Origin: Chitinophagaceae bacterium
GTDB lineage: Bacteria > Bacteroidota > Bacteroidia > Chitinophagales > Chitinophagaceae
Assembly: GCA_947454235.1 (NCBI GenBank)
Contig: CANGIY010000001.1
Location: forward strand, 434,001 to 498,000
Length of the DNA stretch: 64,000 nucleotides
Reading direction: 5' to 3'
The notes beneath the pieces were generated by a model. That model saw nothing but the letters and a program-made list of their open reading frames with translations. It was not told where the DNA came from and ran no database searches. Shown in pieces: positions 1-10,141 of the stretch. Every line of letters begins with the position of its first letter. Within the stretch, counting starts at the first letter, position 1. The position numbers and the translations under genes are program-made.

Positions 1-338
1 TTCTGTTTCAAACTGCTGAAACCACATCTCGATAATGGGCAAAATAACCGTTTATTCCTTTTTTCGACCGTTAGTGAAGTTTTTTCAAATATTTAAAAAA
101 TAGGTGACACCTTTACCTTGAAATAAAATTACGCTGTACGCAACTGCAATAAAAAGTGACTAAAATGGAAACATAAATACCGACTTTCATTTTCACGATA
201 AGGAGTAGCAACAAATAAAAAGCTACTCAAAAAAATCCAAATCAATAACACAAAAAACAACGAATCGTTGGATGCAAAAAAAAGCACGCCAACGAAATGG
301 GAAAAGTTTGCCTTTAAAACACTCAAACAACAAATACT
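1..338. other. 5' intergenic region, no gene seen
   Basis: AT-rich leader of the first secreted-protein gene. Open frames here are short and look like chance. The only structure noticed is an 11-bp perfect palindrome AGGTGACACCT at 102-112. No convincing TAnnTTTG promoter element was found immediately upstream of the start at 339. Confidence 0.5.
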
Positions 339-3300
339 ATGAAAAAGATATTGATGCTCCTGGTAATGACACTGATGGTGAAAATAGGATTCGCACAATG
401 CACGCCACGCGCTATTTCTGGGCCAACATCGGTTTATGTGGGTAGTGTCGATACATTTTCTAATAGTATTACAGGGGGCACATGGTCAATAAGCAATCCG
501 GGTGTGGCAACTATTGACGCAACGAGTGGGGCTTTAACTGCGATAACACAGGGGGCAGTGACAGTTACTTACAATATGCCCGGTGCGTGTATGCTTTTCT
601 ATTCAACGTTAGATATCAGAGTAAACAATTCAATAAATACTCCATCAGTGATGGTGGGCGATTCAGTAGTGCCGAACTTGCTTGTCCCAGCTACAGTTGT
701 TACATGGAGCTCTGCCGATACTTCATTTTTTAAAGTTACTTCTACGGGTAGAATTATTGGTAAAAGACTTGGTGCAAGCACCATTAATGTTGCATTCAAT
801 TCAAGAACAGGCATTCGATGTATGGAAAGTGCACCGGTTTATATTCAAAGTAATTTTGGAATACACAGCACAATTTTGTTGGGTAGTACAGATACTGTTA
901 TCAGTTATGTTCCGGGTGGTACATATTCTTTGTCTGATACTAATTCGGCTATAATGAGCAGTGCCAGCGGTATCATGACAACCAAGGCAATTGGTAGTTA
1001 CAATGTGTACTGTCAAAGAAATATAGGTGGTGTGAATTGTGTGACATCAAATAACCAACGGGTTGTTTCTCAAATATCTTTTCGTACTACTGTGGCTGCC
1101 GGCACTTTTGATACTGCCCGAGCAGCTTTTGGTTCGGGTAACTGGAGTTCTTCAGATACTATGGTTGCTAAAATTGAAGCAACGACAGGCATATTAAGTG
1201 CTTTAAGGAGCGGACAAACTACTATCGTGTATAATTTCAACAGAAATGGTCGCAGCTACATCGATTCGGCGCGTTTAACTGTTAGGTCTCAAGTCTCGAT
1301 GCGAGGTTCTCTTTGTGTCGGTTATACCGATACTGCCCGCGCCATTTATAGCTCGGGTGTGTGGCATTCAACTGATTCATCGATAGCAACTATTGACTCA
1401 GTTACAGGGGTAATCAATGCACGTAGAGGTGGGAATGTCGTAATTATATACTCGGTGAATGTTGCCGGGCATCCATTCTTTGATTCCAGTCATTTAGTTG
1501 TTGTTGCTTCGCCTTCAGTACCACATTATTCTGATGTTGTAACTTGTTCGTCATGGTCGGCCAGTATTCACGACATAAATTATACATGGTCTAGTTCCAA
1601 TCCGACTTTAACATATTTCATTGGCTCTGTGGCAGGTGCTAACAACGGAACTGGTCACATTGATTCTACGACTATCAGGTACTACTACAATGCTTGTCCG
1701 GTGTTTCGCGACTCTTTCAAGGTTAAATTGAAGTACCCTGCTGCTCCGCCAGCGATATCTGCCACACACGATGCAATTTGCTTTGGAGATTCCATTCAGT
1801 TTAGTGTTGTAGGTTATACGGGGGGATGGAGCGCTTCAACTCGTTTGTGTGGTAGTATTGATACTACGGGTATTTTCAGGTATACGACTGCAATATTTTC
1901 TACCGGAATCATTTCAATTACATTTTCAGCAGTTGATAGTCAGGGTTGTGCAATTTCATCTTCAAGGTCTTTTATTGCTCGTCCGGTTGTTGTTGCAGGA
2001 TCAATAGTTGGTGTATCAAATCTGAATATTGGTATATATGGCAATTACCGGGATTCTGCGAGACTGAATGATACTGCAGGCATTTGGTCGTTAACTTCAT
2101 CTATAGCTACTGTTTCCAGTACCGGTACGCTCACAGCATTAGATACAGGTGTTGTTACCCTTACTTATACTGCGAGAGGAATTTGCAATGATGCAATTGC
2201 AACGAAGACAATACATATTTTACCTCCATTAACCGGCGGAATGACGCCTTACTTTGTTGGTTACACCCGCAACGTGTGCGGCTCAACTGAAATTGGTGCA
2301 AATATATATCCCCACACAGCCCCATTCAGGCTTATAACAAGCTATGGTGATGGTAATTCAGACACGACAGGGGTAGATTCTTCGGGTATTATTGTAGCGC
2401 ATGTACTTTCTCATTTTTATACTGAAAACGGTACTTATAGCATTGTGCAAGCACTATACCGCGACACCACACTTTTAGGAGCTTTGCATTATTCTTACAA
2501 CCACCTTACGTGCAACGGCGTGCGTATTCGTTTGTTCAACGATGCCAATCACGATGGTCTTTATGAAGACTCAGTTGATCGCTTAAATGCATTGGGCATT
2601 CAAATAGAAATAGATTCCAATGGGGTAGCGATTGATACTGTACCAGTTACGTCAGGTATCTATTTTAATGAATTTGGACGTGTAGGCGATGTCTATACTT
2701 ACAAAATCATCAATAGCGTTTTGACTTTTACCAGCACATCATCAAATCAATTCAAAGACACCATTCTGGCTGGTAGGTCTATTTCAAAAATCATTAATCA
2801 GGCAGTGGTTTGTAGTGGTTCAGGTACCGATTTGTATGTTACCCGCGGGCAGCATACCGGAAGACACAGATTACAATACGAGATTGGTGTAGGTAATAAT
2901 GACTGTACTCCAAAATCTGGTGTGTTGCAATTAAGATTTGATTCAAGATACGACAGCATACAAACAAGTATTCGACCTACTTCTTCAGCTGCCGGACTAG
3001 TTTCTTGGGCTTTATCTGATCTTTCAAACATAGGCGGGATGCACCCAACAATCTCTTTTGTTGGTGAGGCGCGCACCTGGATTACACCCGGCACCCCAAT
3101 TGAGTACTTTGTTCGGATTATCCCTGATTCGGCTATTGATATTGATACCTTTAATAACTGGAACCATGGTTGGGATACGGTAAAATCTTCATGGGATCCG
3201 AATTCAATTCAGGTGTCGCCGGCCGGTGCAATACACGATGGTACAAAACTAACGTACTCAATAACGTTTGAAAACGACGGCAATGATACAGCGTTCAATA

Positions 3301-4907
3301 TTTTTGTAATGGATACTATCCCGAATGAGTTGGACATCAACACTATTCATATCTTAAGTTCATCTGCTGACATGAATACTTCAATCATTAAGCGTGGTGG
3401 CTATCAAATCATTAAATTCGATTTCCCTAATATCAACCTGCCCGATAGCTCCGATCATCTGCATTGCCATGGTATGCTGTCTTATACTATTCAAGCACGC
3501 AGGGGCTTACCTGACGGTAGAACATTCAGTAATCACGCAGGTATCTATTTTGATATCAATCCGGTGGTGATGACGGACACTGCATTCAGTACAATTGTTT
3601 ATCCACATGTGGCAGTTGATGGCAGGTATCACGACTCTATTTGCATACCGGGTGCTAACGTATTCACTGCAACATCTACCCACACCAGCAATCACCACTA
3701 TACATGGTATCAAAATGGAACCGTAGTTGGATCTGATTCTAATGCACTTGTGCTCACCGCTGTACTCGTAGGCGATAGCATTTGGTGTATGATGTCTGAT
3801 ATACAACAAGATACCGTCGTTGTATATTCTAATCATATCATTACGACATGGATTCCGACACCTTCAACGGGTACAATTACAGGTGTTGATACTGTTTGTA
3901 ATAACTCATTGGTGCATTTCACCGAAACAATTGCAGGTGGCGAATGGAGAACATTGCACGGTTATGGTACCGCTGATGCTTCTGGTACATTCCACTTCAC
4001 TAACCCCGGCGAAGATTCAATACTATACATAGTTAGAAATCAATGCACAGCAGTGCGTGCAAATGCTTTTGTGTATATTAGGCCACAGGTAACTCCTGCC
4101 GTTAATTATAATGTTATGACGTCAAGGAGGAATTGCGAGAACGATTCTGCGATTTTAGTTGCGGTTCCCGTAAATCCAGGCTCGCACCCGGCTTATAAAT
4201 GGTACAACTATTCGACCTTCATAGGTTCAGGAGATTCTTTACATGTTTCGTTGCCTATGGCTAATTACTACTCTTTACAAATGGCGAGTGATGCAATTTG
4301 CAGAAGCCTGGATACCGTTATTAGTACTGCCAGAACAACTGCTGTAGGAGTTGAAGTGACTCCAACTATCAATATAGAATCGGTGCCGGCAGATACGATG
4401 GCGGCCTATCTTGGTCAGGCGTATACTTTCTACGCAACTGCAACTTATGGCGGCAGCAGCCCTGTCTATCAGTGGTTTATCAACGGTGTACAGGTAGCGG
4501 GAGCAACAGGGTTCAGTTTTGTACACAATGTAAGCACCAACGATACTGTTTCTTGTAGGCTAATATCTGATGTACCGTGTGCGCTTGAAGATTCTGTTTC
4601 AAGCAATACTATCAGGCTTTATTCGGCTGTAACTTCTGTGAATAAAGTCCAGCAACGTGTTCAATGCTCTGTAGCTCCGAATCCAAGCCATGGTGACGTA
4701 GTATTGAGCGGAGATTTCAATCCAAGTGCTAAAGTGACCGTTAGAATCAATGACGTTGCGGGTAGGGAAGTTTATACTTCAGAGTATGACTTAGCCCAAA
4801 ATGTACATGATTTGCCACTTCACATCAGTTCGGTGGCTCCCGGAACCTATTATTTGAAATTGCAAAATGGTGCAATAGTTGAAGTTATTAAACTTGTTAT
4901 TGAATAG
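339..4907 (+). CDS. giant secreted Big2/PKD adhesin-like protein with T9SS sorting domain
   Basis: This 1522-residue protein starts with a clear Sec signal peptide (MKKILMLL...GFAQ, about 20 residues). Repeated bacterial Ig-like (Big2) modules follow, with the recurring pattern W-S-x-S/N-x-x-x-A-T-I-x-x-x-T-G, around residues 45-80, 120-155, 265-300, 340-375 and 580-620. A PKD-like turn (SYGDGNSD) lies near 667, an SdrD-B-like segment (FNDANHDGLYEDS) near 727, and a DUF11-like conserved repeat (SITFENDGNDTAFN) from about 966. Further Ig-like modules come next. A type A T9SS sorting domain begins near 1444 (VAPNPSHGDV) and ends in a short strand-rich tail. It is probably exported across the outer membrane by the type IX system and anchored or released as an adhesin or matrix protein. 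The binding target is unknown. The region from about 667 to 1090 is paralogous to the protein at 56979-60134. Confidence 0.85.
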   Translation: MKKILMLLVMTLMVKIGFAQCTPRAISGPTSVYVGSVDTFSNSITGGTWSISNPGVATIDATSGALTAITQGAVTVTYNMPGACMLFYSTLDIRVNNSINTPSVMVGDSVVPNLLVPATVVTWSSADTSFFKVTSTGRIIGKRLGASTINVAFNSRTGIRCMESAPVYIQSNFGIHSTILLGSTDTVISYVPGGTYSLSDTNSAIMSSASGIMTTKAIGSYNVYCQRNIGGVNCVTSNNQRVVSQISFRTTVAAGTFDTARAAFGSGNWSSSDTMVAKIEATTGILSALRSGQTTIVYNFNRNGRSYIDSARLTVRSQVSMRGSLCVGYTDTARAIYSSGVWHSTDSSIATIDSVTGVINARRGGNVVIIYSVNVAGHPFFDSSHLVVVASPSVPHYSDVVTCSSWSASIHDINYTWSSSNPTLTYFIGSVAGANNGTGHIDSTTIRYYYNACPVFRDSFKVKLKYPAAPPAISATHDAICFGDSIQFSVVGYTGGWSASTRLCGSIDTTGIFRYTTAIFSTGIISITFSAVDSQGCAISSSRSFIARPVVVAGSIVGVSNLNIGIYGNYRDSARLNDTAGIWSLTSSIATVSSTGTLTALDTGVVTLTYTARGICNDAIATKTIHILPPLTGGMTPYFVGYTRNVCGSTEIGANIYPHTAPFRLITSYGDGNSDTTGVDSSGIIVAHVLSHFYTENGTYSIVQALYRDTTLLGALHYSYNHLTCNGVRIRLFNDANHDGLYEDSVDRLNALGIQIEIDSNGVAIDTVPVTSGIYFNEFGRVGDVYTYKIINSVLTFTSTSSNQFKDTILAGRSISKIINQAVVCSGSGTDLYVTRGQHTGRHRLQYEIGVGNNDCTPKSGVLQLRFDSRYDSIQTSIRPTSSAAGLVSWALSDLSNIGGMHPTISFVGEARTWITPGTPIEYFVRIIPDSAIDIDTFNNWNHGWDTVKSSWDPNSIQVSPAGAIHDGTKLTYSITFENDGNDTAFNIFVMDTIPNELDINTIHILSSSADMNTSIIKRGGYQIIKFDFPNINLPDSSDHLHCHGMLSYTIQARRGLPDGRTFSNHAGIYFDINPVVMTDTAFSTIVYPHVAVDGRYHDSICIPGANVFTATSTHTSNHHYTWYQNGTVVGSDSNALVLTAVLVGDSIWCMMSDIQQDTVVVYSNHIITTWIPTPSTGTITGVDTVCNNSLVHFTETIAGGEWRTLHGYGTADASGTFHFTNPGEDSILYIVRNQCTAVRANAFVYIRPQVTPAVNYNVMTSRRNCENDSAILVAVPVNPGSHPAYKWYNYSTFIGSGDSLHVSLPMANYYSLQMASDAICRSLDTVISTARTTAVGVEVTPTINIESVPADTMAAYLGQAYTFYATATYGGSSPVYQWFINGVQVAGATGFSFVHNVSTNDTVSCRLISDVPCALEDSVSSNTIRLYSAVTSVNKVQQRVQCSVAPNPSHGDVVLSGDFNPSAKVTVRINDVAGREVYTSEYDLAQNVHDLPLHISSVAPGTYYLKLQNGAIVEVIKLVIE

Positions 4908-4933
4908 AAAGTAAAACACAATCAAATGATTTT

Positions 4934-4962
4934 AAAAGCATCGGGGAACCGGTGCTTTTTTG
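4934..4962 (+). terminator. intrinsic terminator after the Big2/T9SS gene
   Basis: An 11-bp stem (AAAAGCATCGG / CCGGTGCTTTT, one G-U wobble) closes a GGAA tetraloop and runs into a T-tract. It lies 26 bases after the stop codon. Confidence 0.75.
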
Positions 4963-4969
4963 TCCTAAT

Positions 4970-5260
4970 ACTGCGCAAGCGTCCCGCTTGCCGGTCATAA
5001 AATTGAATATGGTTTGAAAGCAAGCGGGACGCTTGTATGTGTGTAGGTCGAAGCGTGACACTTCAACCAGGGTGCTATTATTGGCATTATACTTCTCTCC
5101 ACAGCGTGATGGGATAGTAACGGAAAGCCCACAGCGCAGCGAGGACTTGCAGTGTATAGCCCGACCCGCAGGGGCACGCCCAAAGTTTTCCTACGCCAGT
5201 TATGTTTTTTTGCGACCCCAGCTACCTGAGCGCAGTCGAAGCAGTACACAGAGCTCAATC
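4970..5260. repeat. repeat-like intergenic element(s), GC-richer than surroundings
   Basis: The 404-bp gap between 4907 and 5312 contains a perfect 16-bp inverted repeat: CAAGCGTCCCGCTTGC at 4976-4991 and its reverse complement at 5020-5035. Each arm is itself almost palindromic. Farther on are segments that look like dispersed Bacteroidota intergenic repeats: GCCCGACCCGCAGGGGCACG around 5159-5178 and GAGCGCAGTCGAAG around 5229-5242. No open frame here resembles a protein. Repeat status is inferred from appearance; other genome copies cannot be seen from this window. Confidence 0.5.
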
Positions 5261-5311
5261 ATATAACTTCAAAACAGTGGGTAACTCTAAATTTACTAAT
5301 TTCAGCCTTTT

Positions 5312-6787
5312 ATGAACGATGCTGGGATAAAGACGAGGTTTTTTAGTCAGAAAGAAGGTATGTTCTTTCTGATTATATTCATTTTTGTCTTTGCCTATTT
5401 CTTTCCATTGCGGACGATTGTTGCGTTTGGTGATGATATTCAGGTAGCTAAGGCGGTTGAAGATGTGCCAACAATCTTGGGACGTTTTTTTGGTGCATAT
5501 CAAGTGCCGCGTTTCCGCCCGGTAGAGCAGGTTGTGATGGTAGCTGAACATTATATGTTCGGAAAGAATTTGATGGCGTTTTTTGTATTTGCAGTATTTA
5601 TTCAGTCCCTCAATGCCTACTTACTTTCACGAATTCTGTCGTTTTTTATTCAATGGCGGGTGTTGGTGGTGGCACTGTGTCTGGTATTTGCAGGGTCTAA
5701 ATTCTGTTATTACAATATGACGCAGCTCTACAACGGTGCTGCATTAGAAGGGCTATCCATGACCTGGTTTATGTTGTTTGTGTACAATGCAGTGCGATTT
5801 TTGTATGAAAGCAGTATTAAAAAACATCTGTACTATGCCTGTTTGTTTGCGGTACTTGCCATGTTTACGCATGAAAGATACCTTGTGTTAGCCGGTTCTT
5901 TTGCGGTTACAGTTTGGTTTATTTATGGTATGGCAAGGGTAGGTGTCAAGGATAAATTAATAGTGAGTTTGCTTTGTCTGGGTGCAATTTTTATCAACTT
6001 TCAAATTAAACATTCGGTGCTCAAGTCTAATTTCATGACCGGCACAGCGGGTTTTGCTATCGATCTTGATCCCAAACAAATTTGGGGCTTTTTCTATGAT
6101 GGTTTGTGTTCTGTTTTTGAGATCAATACGGGTATCAATGTGGGTATCGATTTCGAGCATCTTTCATTTGGGAGTTTAATAGTGATGAAGATGCTGGTGG
6201 GCATTGTATTTGTTCTAATAGTCCTGTTCGGTTATCTTTTGGTCAGGAATTGGAAAAAAGATACAAGTCAAAGCAAAATAAGCCTCGCTATCCTGTTTTT
6301 CATGGTGAGCTTACTGGTTGCTACATTGTGTGCGGCATCTATTACAGTAAGGCTTGAACAAAGATGGTTGCAGGCACCTTTTGCCAGTTTAATTATTATC
6401 GTTGCATTGTTGTTTGGTACAGCCCAAAGGTATATTCCCCGGAATTTGAATTTAGCTTACCTAGGCATTGCAGTGTTGTTTCTGATTGTTGATAGCAACT
6501 ATTTATATGGCGGATACCGTAACTACTACATGAAGAAAACGGAGAACTACACCATATTTTTCAAGCAATTGATTGACGAAAAAAAGGTCGACTCAACTTC
6601 TCCTGAGCTCTACATTGTATTGCCACATAGGGATGGTTACACTGAAGTTACGCTCGACTGGGGGCTAGACGGAGGAGTGTTTTTCAATTACTATGGGTTA
6701 AACACAAAAAAGCTGGTTTTTGTTGGCGCCAACGATACAATACCGGCAGGTAAAAATGCGGTAAGTTGCCCGCACCTCATGGACTAG
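5312..6787 (+). CDS. polytopic membrane protein, GT-C glycosyltransferase-like
   Basis: 491 residues with roughly ten hydrophobic spans and a soluble C-terminal tail from about residue 400. Polar motifs fall in extra-membrane loops, as is typical of GT-C enzymes that use lipid-linked sugars: FGDD near residue 43, RFRPVEQ near 67 and THERY near 188. It is probably an inner-membrane glycosyltransferase or related envelope-glycan protein. Family membership is inferred from topology and loop motifs only, and substrate and acceptor are unknown. It is monocistronic, and its stop lies 7 bases from the convergent ABC transporter stop. The ATG at 5312 directly precedes the first basic residues and hydrophobic span. 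Confidence 0.6.
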   Translation: MNDAGIKTRFFSQKEGMFFLIIFIFVFAYFFPLRTIVAFGDDIQVAKAVEDVPTILGRFFGAYQVPRFRPVEQVVMVAEHYMFGKNLMAFFVFAVFIQSLNAYLLSRILSFFIQWRVLVVALCLVFAGSKFCYYNMTQLYNGAALEGLSMTWFMLFVYNAVRFLYESSIKKHLYYACLFAVLAMFTHERYLVLAGSFAVTVWFIYGMARVGVKDKLIVSLLCLGAIFINFQIKHSVLKSNFMTGTAGFAIDLDPKQIWGFFYDGLCSVFEINTGINVGIDFEHLSFGSLIVMKMLVGIVFVLIVLFGYLLVRNWKKDTSQSKISLAILFFMVSLLVATLCAASITVRLEQRWLQAPFASLIIIVALLFGTAQRYIPRNLNLAYLGIAVLFLIVDSNYLYGGYRNYYMKKTENYTIFFKQLIDEKKVDSTSPELYIVLPHRDGYTEVTLDWGLDGGVFFNYYGLNTKKLVFVGANDTIPAGKNAVSCPHLMD

Positions 6788-6794
6788 GGGATTT

Positions 6795-8594
6795 CTATTT
6801 AACTTGTTGCATATCAACCAGTTTACGGTAAATGCCGTTATTTGCCATTAATTGTGCATGTGTACCCTGTTCTGCAATTGAGCCCTTGTCCAATACAATA
6901 ATTTCATCAGCATGTTGAACAGTACTTAGCCTGTGCGCAATAACAACGCAGGTGCGATTGTTCATCAATGTATTTATTGCTTCTTGCACCAGGCGTTCAC
7001 TTTCTGTATCCAACGAAGAAGTGGCCTCATCAAGAATCATGATTGGCGGGTTTTTCTGCACAGCACGAGCTATCGTTACTCGCTGGCGCTCACCACCGCT
7101 GAGTTTTACCCCCCTGTCACCAACATTGGTATGGAGTCCTTCGCTTTTTTGTGCAACAAATTTTTCAGCGTGGGCAATTTTCAACGATTCTTGCACACTT
7201 TGATCGGTGTACTGTTCGCTACCCATCGTAATGTTGTTGTAAATGCTATCGTTGAATAGAATTGGATCTTGGCTTACAACACCCATCAGCTTGCGCAGGC
7301 TTTCAATTTTGTATTCCTTGATGTTCTTACCATCAATGAAGATTTCGCCACCAGTTACATCATGAAAACGAGGGATGAGGTCAACCAATGTAGACTTACC
7401 CGCACCACTAGCACCCACAAGAGCTACTATCTTTCCTTTTGGTATTCTGAAAGAAACGCCGCGAATAATCTCTTTATCACCATACGCAAATTGTACGTTT
7501 TTGAATTCAATTGATTCTTTGAATTCAGGCAGTTCTGCTGCATTTGGCAGTTCCTTGATTGTATTTTCGGTGTGCAGCAATTGCTCAATCCTTTCCAGCG
7601 CTGAACTGCCTTTTGTTACGTTATAAAAGGCATTTGAAAGGTTTTTAAACGGACTGATAATTTGGGTGAACATCGCGATGTAAGTCACAAAAGTTGCACC
7701 ACTCAAAGTAGAATTGTTGTTAATGATAAGGCTGCCGCCGTAGTACAAAATACCGCTTACCACAAATACACCCATGGTCTCAGATAGGGGAGAGGCAAGT
7801 TCGCGACGTGCAGCAATTTTGTTACGGGTGTGGAATAGAGTATCATTTAGTTTGGCAAATTTTAATTTCTGGTGAGCTTCGGCAGTAAAGGCTTTTACAA
7901 CACGCATACCAACCAATGTTTCATCAATAACACCCAGCATAATACCGAGTTGTTCCTGCGCCTGATTTGATGATTTTCTCAAAGATTTACTGATTCTGCC
8001 AATGATATACCCGGCAATTGGTAAAAACAGAAATAGTGTCAAGGTAAGCTGTGCACTAATAAAAATCATGCTGGTGAGATAGAAGATTATGGTGAGTGGC
8101 TCACGTATAAACACTTCTAAAACACCCATAATTGATAGCTCTACCTCATTAATGTCGTTGGTCATACGGCTTATGAGGTCTCCTTTTTTCTCCTCTGAAA
8201 AGAATCCAAGGGGTAGAGATAATGTTTTAGCGAAAATATCGTCACGAAGGCGCCTTAATATGGCGTTCCTGATGGGGTTGAGTATGTAGAGACTCAGGAA
8301 AAGGAACAAATTCTTCAAGATAGTGAACACCACCACCACCAGGCAAATAAACGCCAATGTGTTGAGCATACCGTGCTCAGCAATCATTGAATTTACGTAA
8401 CGGATAAAGGTGCCTAAAAGGCCGCCGCCAATGGCATTTTCCTTAGTGATTTTAAATAACACACTTAATACCGGCGCCAGCATTGAGAACGACATTACAC
8501 CAAATGCAATACCGAGTAAATTGAATGTGAAATAAAGAGCGACCTGCCCCTTGTAATCCTTGATGTATCTGAGTAGCCCAGAGATTCTTTTCAT
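6795..8594 (-). CDS. ABC exporter, MsbA/multidrug-lipid type (fused TMD-NBD)
   Basis: 599 residues make a complete half-transporter. Six membrane spans lie within about residues 15-310. The nucleotide-binding domain has Walker A GASGAGKS (394-401), signature LSGGE (498-502), Walker B MILDEA (519-524) and a downstream H-loop (VIAHRLST). Proteins of this type homodimerise in the inner membrane and use ATP to flip lipids such as lipid A precursors or to export drugs. The sequence alone does not separate MsbA from other lipid or drug exporters. The ATG at 8594 has a promoter-like TATCTTTG on the same strand 45 bases upstream. Confidence 0.85.
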   Translation of the reverse strand: MKRISGLLRYIKDYKGQVALYFTFNLLGIAFGVMSFSMLAPVLSVLFKITKENAIGGGLLGTFIRYVNSMIAEHGMLNTLAFICLVVVVFTILKNLFLFLSLYILNPIRNAILRRLRDDIFAKTLSLPLGFFSEEKKGDLISRMTNDINEVELSIMGVLEVFIREPLTIIFYLTSMIFISAQLTLTLFLFLPIAGYIIGRISKSLRKSSNQAQEQLGIMLGVIDETLVGMRVVKAFTAEAHQKLKFAKLNDTLFHTRNKIAARRELASPLSETMGVFVVSGILYYGGSLIINNNSTLSGATFVTYIAMFTQIISPFKNLSNAFYNVTKGSSALERIEQLLHTENTIKELPNAAELPEFKESIEFKNVQFAYGDKEIIRGVSFRIPKGKIVALVGASGAGKSTLVDLIPRFHDVTGGEIFIDGKNIKEYKIESLRKLMGVVSQDPILFNDSIYNNITMGSEQYTDQSVQESLKIAHAEKFVAQKSEGLHTNVGDRGVKLSGGERQRVTIARAVQKNPPIMILDEATSSLDTESERLVQEAINTLMNNRTCVVIAHRLSTVQHADEIIVLDKGSIAEQGTHAQLMANNGIYRKLVDMQQVK

Positions 8595-8638
8595 TTGCAG
8601 TTGTGGTCTTAGACATTGAAATTGCAGACCATATAATG

Positions 8639-8646
8639 CAAAGATA
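8639..8646 (-). promoter_or_regulatory. Bacteroidota -7 element (TATCTTTG) for the ABC exporter
   Basis: The minus strand reads TATCTTTG, an exact match to TAnnTTTG, 45 bases upstream of the ATG at 8594. No clear -33 TTG was assigned. Confidence 0.5.
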
Positions 8647-9057
8647 GCAGTATATGTATGTTGTAGTGCGCTTTGAGTGAAGGCTGAGTTTTATTTATGA
8701 ATTGTTTGACACCTTAAAACGCAGTAATTATTTTGTTTGAAGTCAGTATTTTCGATGAATTTGCAACAACATTAGCTATTCTTTAAAGGAATAAATGCAT
8801 TGCATTTCTTAAAATTTCGGTTTTGGAGGGCAATAAATGAAATATTTTTTGGGTCTCGGGCTATTACCCGGTTTTTTTTACCGAACTTTGAGCTGCATTT
8901 GTATAAGACATTGATTTATAAATTATTACAGGGGCAGGAATAGTTTCTTTCACCCTTAATGAGATAGGGTTATCCACAGTTTTTGCGTGTTGCGAAAATA
9001 TTTTCAAAAAAAATCCGAAAAATCTCAAAATAAATTTTTCCAATTCAAAACTTTCAC

Positions 9058-9065
9058 TACCTTTG
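9058..9065 (+). promoter_or_regulatory. promoter of the S10 ribosomal protein operon (TACCTTTG)
   Basis: TACCTTTG followed by CAGTCCC is a strong Bacteroidota -7 element. It lies about 40 bases upstream of the rpsJ ATG, behind an A/T-rich upstream tract typical of highly expressed genes. Confidence 0.65.
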
Positions 9066-9104
9066 CAGTCCCAAATTTTAAGGGATAGAAGATATTTTAT
9101 CAAT

Positions 9105-9410
9105 ATGTCACAGCGTATCAGAATAAAGCTTAAGTCTTATGACCACAGTCTGGTTGACAAGTCAGCCGACAAGATCGTTAAGACAGTGCGCAACACAGGT
9201 GCGGTAGTAACCGGTCCTATTCCGTTGCCAACGGACAAGAAGATTTTTACGGTATTGCGTTCACCGCACGTAAACAAAAAGTCACGTGAACAATTCCAAC
9301 TTTATACGCACAAGCGTTTGTTGGATATTTACACATCATCTTCACGTACAGTTGATGCATTGTCAAAATTAGATCTTCCAAGTGGTGTGGAAGTCGAAAT
9401 CAAAGCGTAA
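9105..9410 (+). CDS. rpsJ: 30S ribosomal protein S10
   Basis: 101 residues beginning [14 protein letters not shown], the expected length and N-terminus of S10. It assembles in the 30S head and in other bacteria doubles as NusE in antitermination. The ATG at 9105 is preferred over an upstream in-frame start at 9063, which lies inside the promoter element and would add 14 unconserved residues. It is the first gene of the S10-spc block. The str-operon genes (rpsL, rpsG, fusA) that commonly precede it are not adjacent. Confidence 0.97.
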   Translation: MSQRIRIKLKSYDHSLVDKSADKIVKTVRNTGAVVTGPIPLPTDKKIFTVLRSPHVNKKSREQFQLYTHKRLLDIYTSSSRTVDALSKLDLPSGVEVEIKA

Positions 9411-9516
9411 TTAGCTCCCGAGGAGTTCTTAAGCTTAGTTCTTTAAAAAAATTGAATAAATACTTATCCGTGAGCCTTCTCAGGGTGCAACGGCGCTAAG
9501 TGAAAACATAATAATA

Positions 9517-10134
9517 ATGAAAGGTATTATTGGCAAAAAAATTGGCATGACCAGCATTTTTGAAGCTAATGGAAAGCAGACTGCTTGTACCATTATCGAA
9601 GCTGGTCCTTGTGTAGTAACCCAAAAGAAAACCGTTGACTCAGACGGTTACGAAGCTTTGCAAATTGCTTTCGGTGAGGCCAAGGAAAAAAATACTCCTT
9701 CTGCGCTCATCAATCACTTTGCTAAAGCCCACACAACTCCCAAACGTGTGGTAAAAGAAATGCGCAATTGTTCTCTTGATAAACAAATTGGCGAGACCAT
9801 TACCTGCGAAATCTTCACTGAAGGCGAAAAAGTAAGTGTTGTAGGAACATCAAAAGGTAAAGGTTTTCAAGGCGTAGTTAAACGTCATGGATTTAGTGGT
9901 GTGGGTGAAGCAACCCATGGCCAGCATGACCGTTCACGTGCTCCAGGTTCGGTAGGTGGTTCATCTTACCCTAGTCGTGTATTCAAAGGAATGCGTATGG
10001 CTGGCAGGTTAGGTAACGACCGCGTGAAAATGAAATCGCTTAAAGTTTTAAAAGTTTTCCCTGAAAAGAATTACATCCTCATCAGTGGGTCAGTTCCGGG
10101 AAGCAATGGTTCAATCGTTTTAATTCAGAATTAA
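9517..10134 (+). CDS. rplC: 50S ribosomal protein L3
   Basis: 205 residues starting [12 protein letters not shown]. The diagnostic L3 loop ([19 protein letters not shown], then [13 protein letters not shown]) lies at about residues 130-165. L3 is a primary 23S rRNA-binding protein whose loop approaches the peptidyl-transferase centre. The gap after rpsJ is 106 bases, while rplD follows after only 7 bases. Confidence 0.97.
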   Translation: MKGIIGKKIGMTSIFEANGKQTACTIIEAGPCVVTQKKTVDSDGYEALQIAFGEAKEKNTPSALINHFAKAHTTPKRVVKEMRNCSLDKQIGETITCEIFTEGEKVSVVGTSKGKGFQGVVKRHGFSGVGEATHGQHDRSRAPGSVGGSSYPSRVFKGMRMAGRLGNDRVKMKSLKVLKVFPEKNYILISGSVPGSNGSIVLIQN

Positions 10135-10141
10135 TATTGTC

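Larger units (their letters stand above)
8595..9104. other. 510-bp divergent regulatory region between the ABC exporter and rpsJ
   Basis: No gene is visible. The region holds outward-facing -7 promoter elements at 8639-8646 (minus) and 9058-9065 (plus). A single DnaA-box-like TTATCCACA lies at 8970-8978. The rest is very AT-rich. It presumably includes the leader controlling the ribosomal protein operon. Confidence 0.5.

Noticed and set aside
129-398. 89-codon minus-strand open frame at the left edge
   Set aside because: It overlaps the start and signal peptide of the large T9SS gene, and its own translation looks like antisense low-complexity sequence.
8970-8978. TTATCCACA, a perfect DnaA-box-like 9-mer upstream of rpsJ
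   Set aside because: It is a single copy with no cluster of boxes, no dnaA/dnaN and no clear unwinding element; not enough for an origin.
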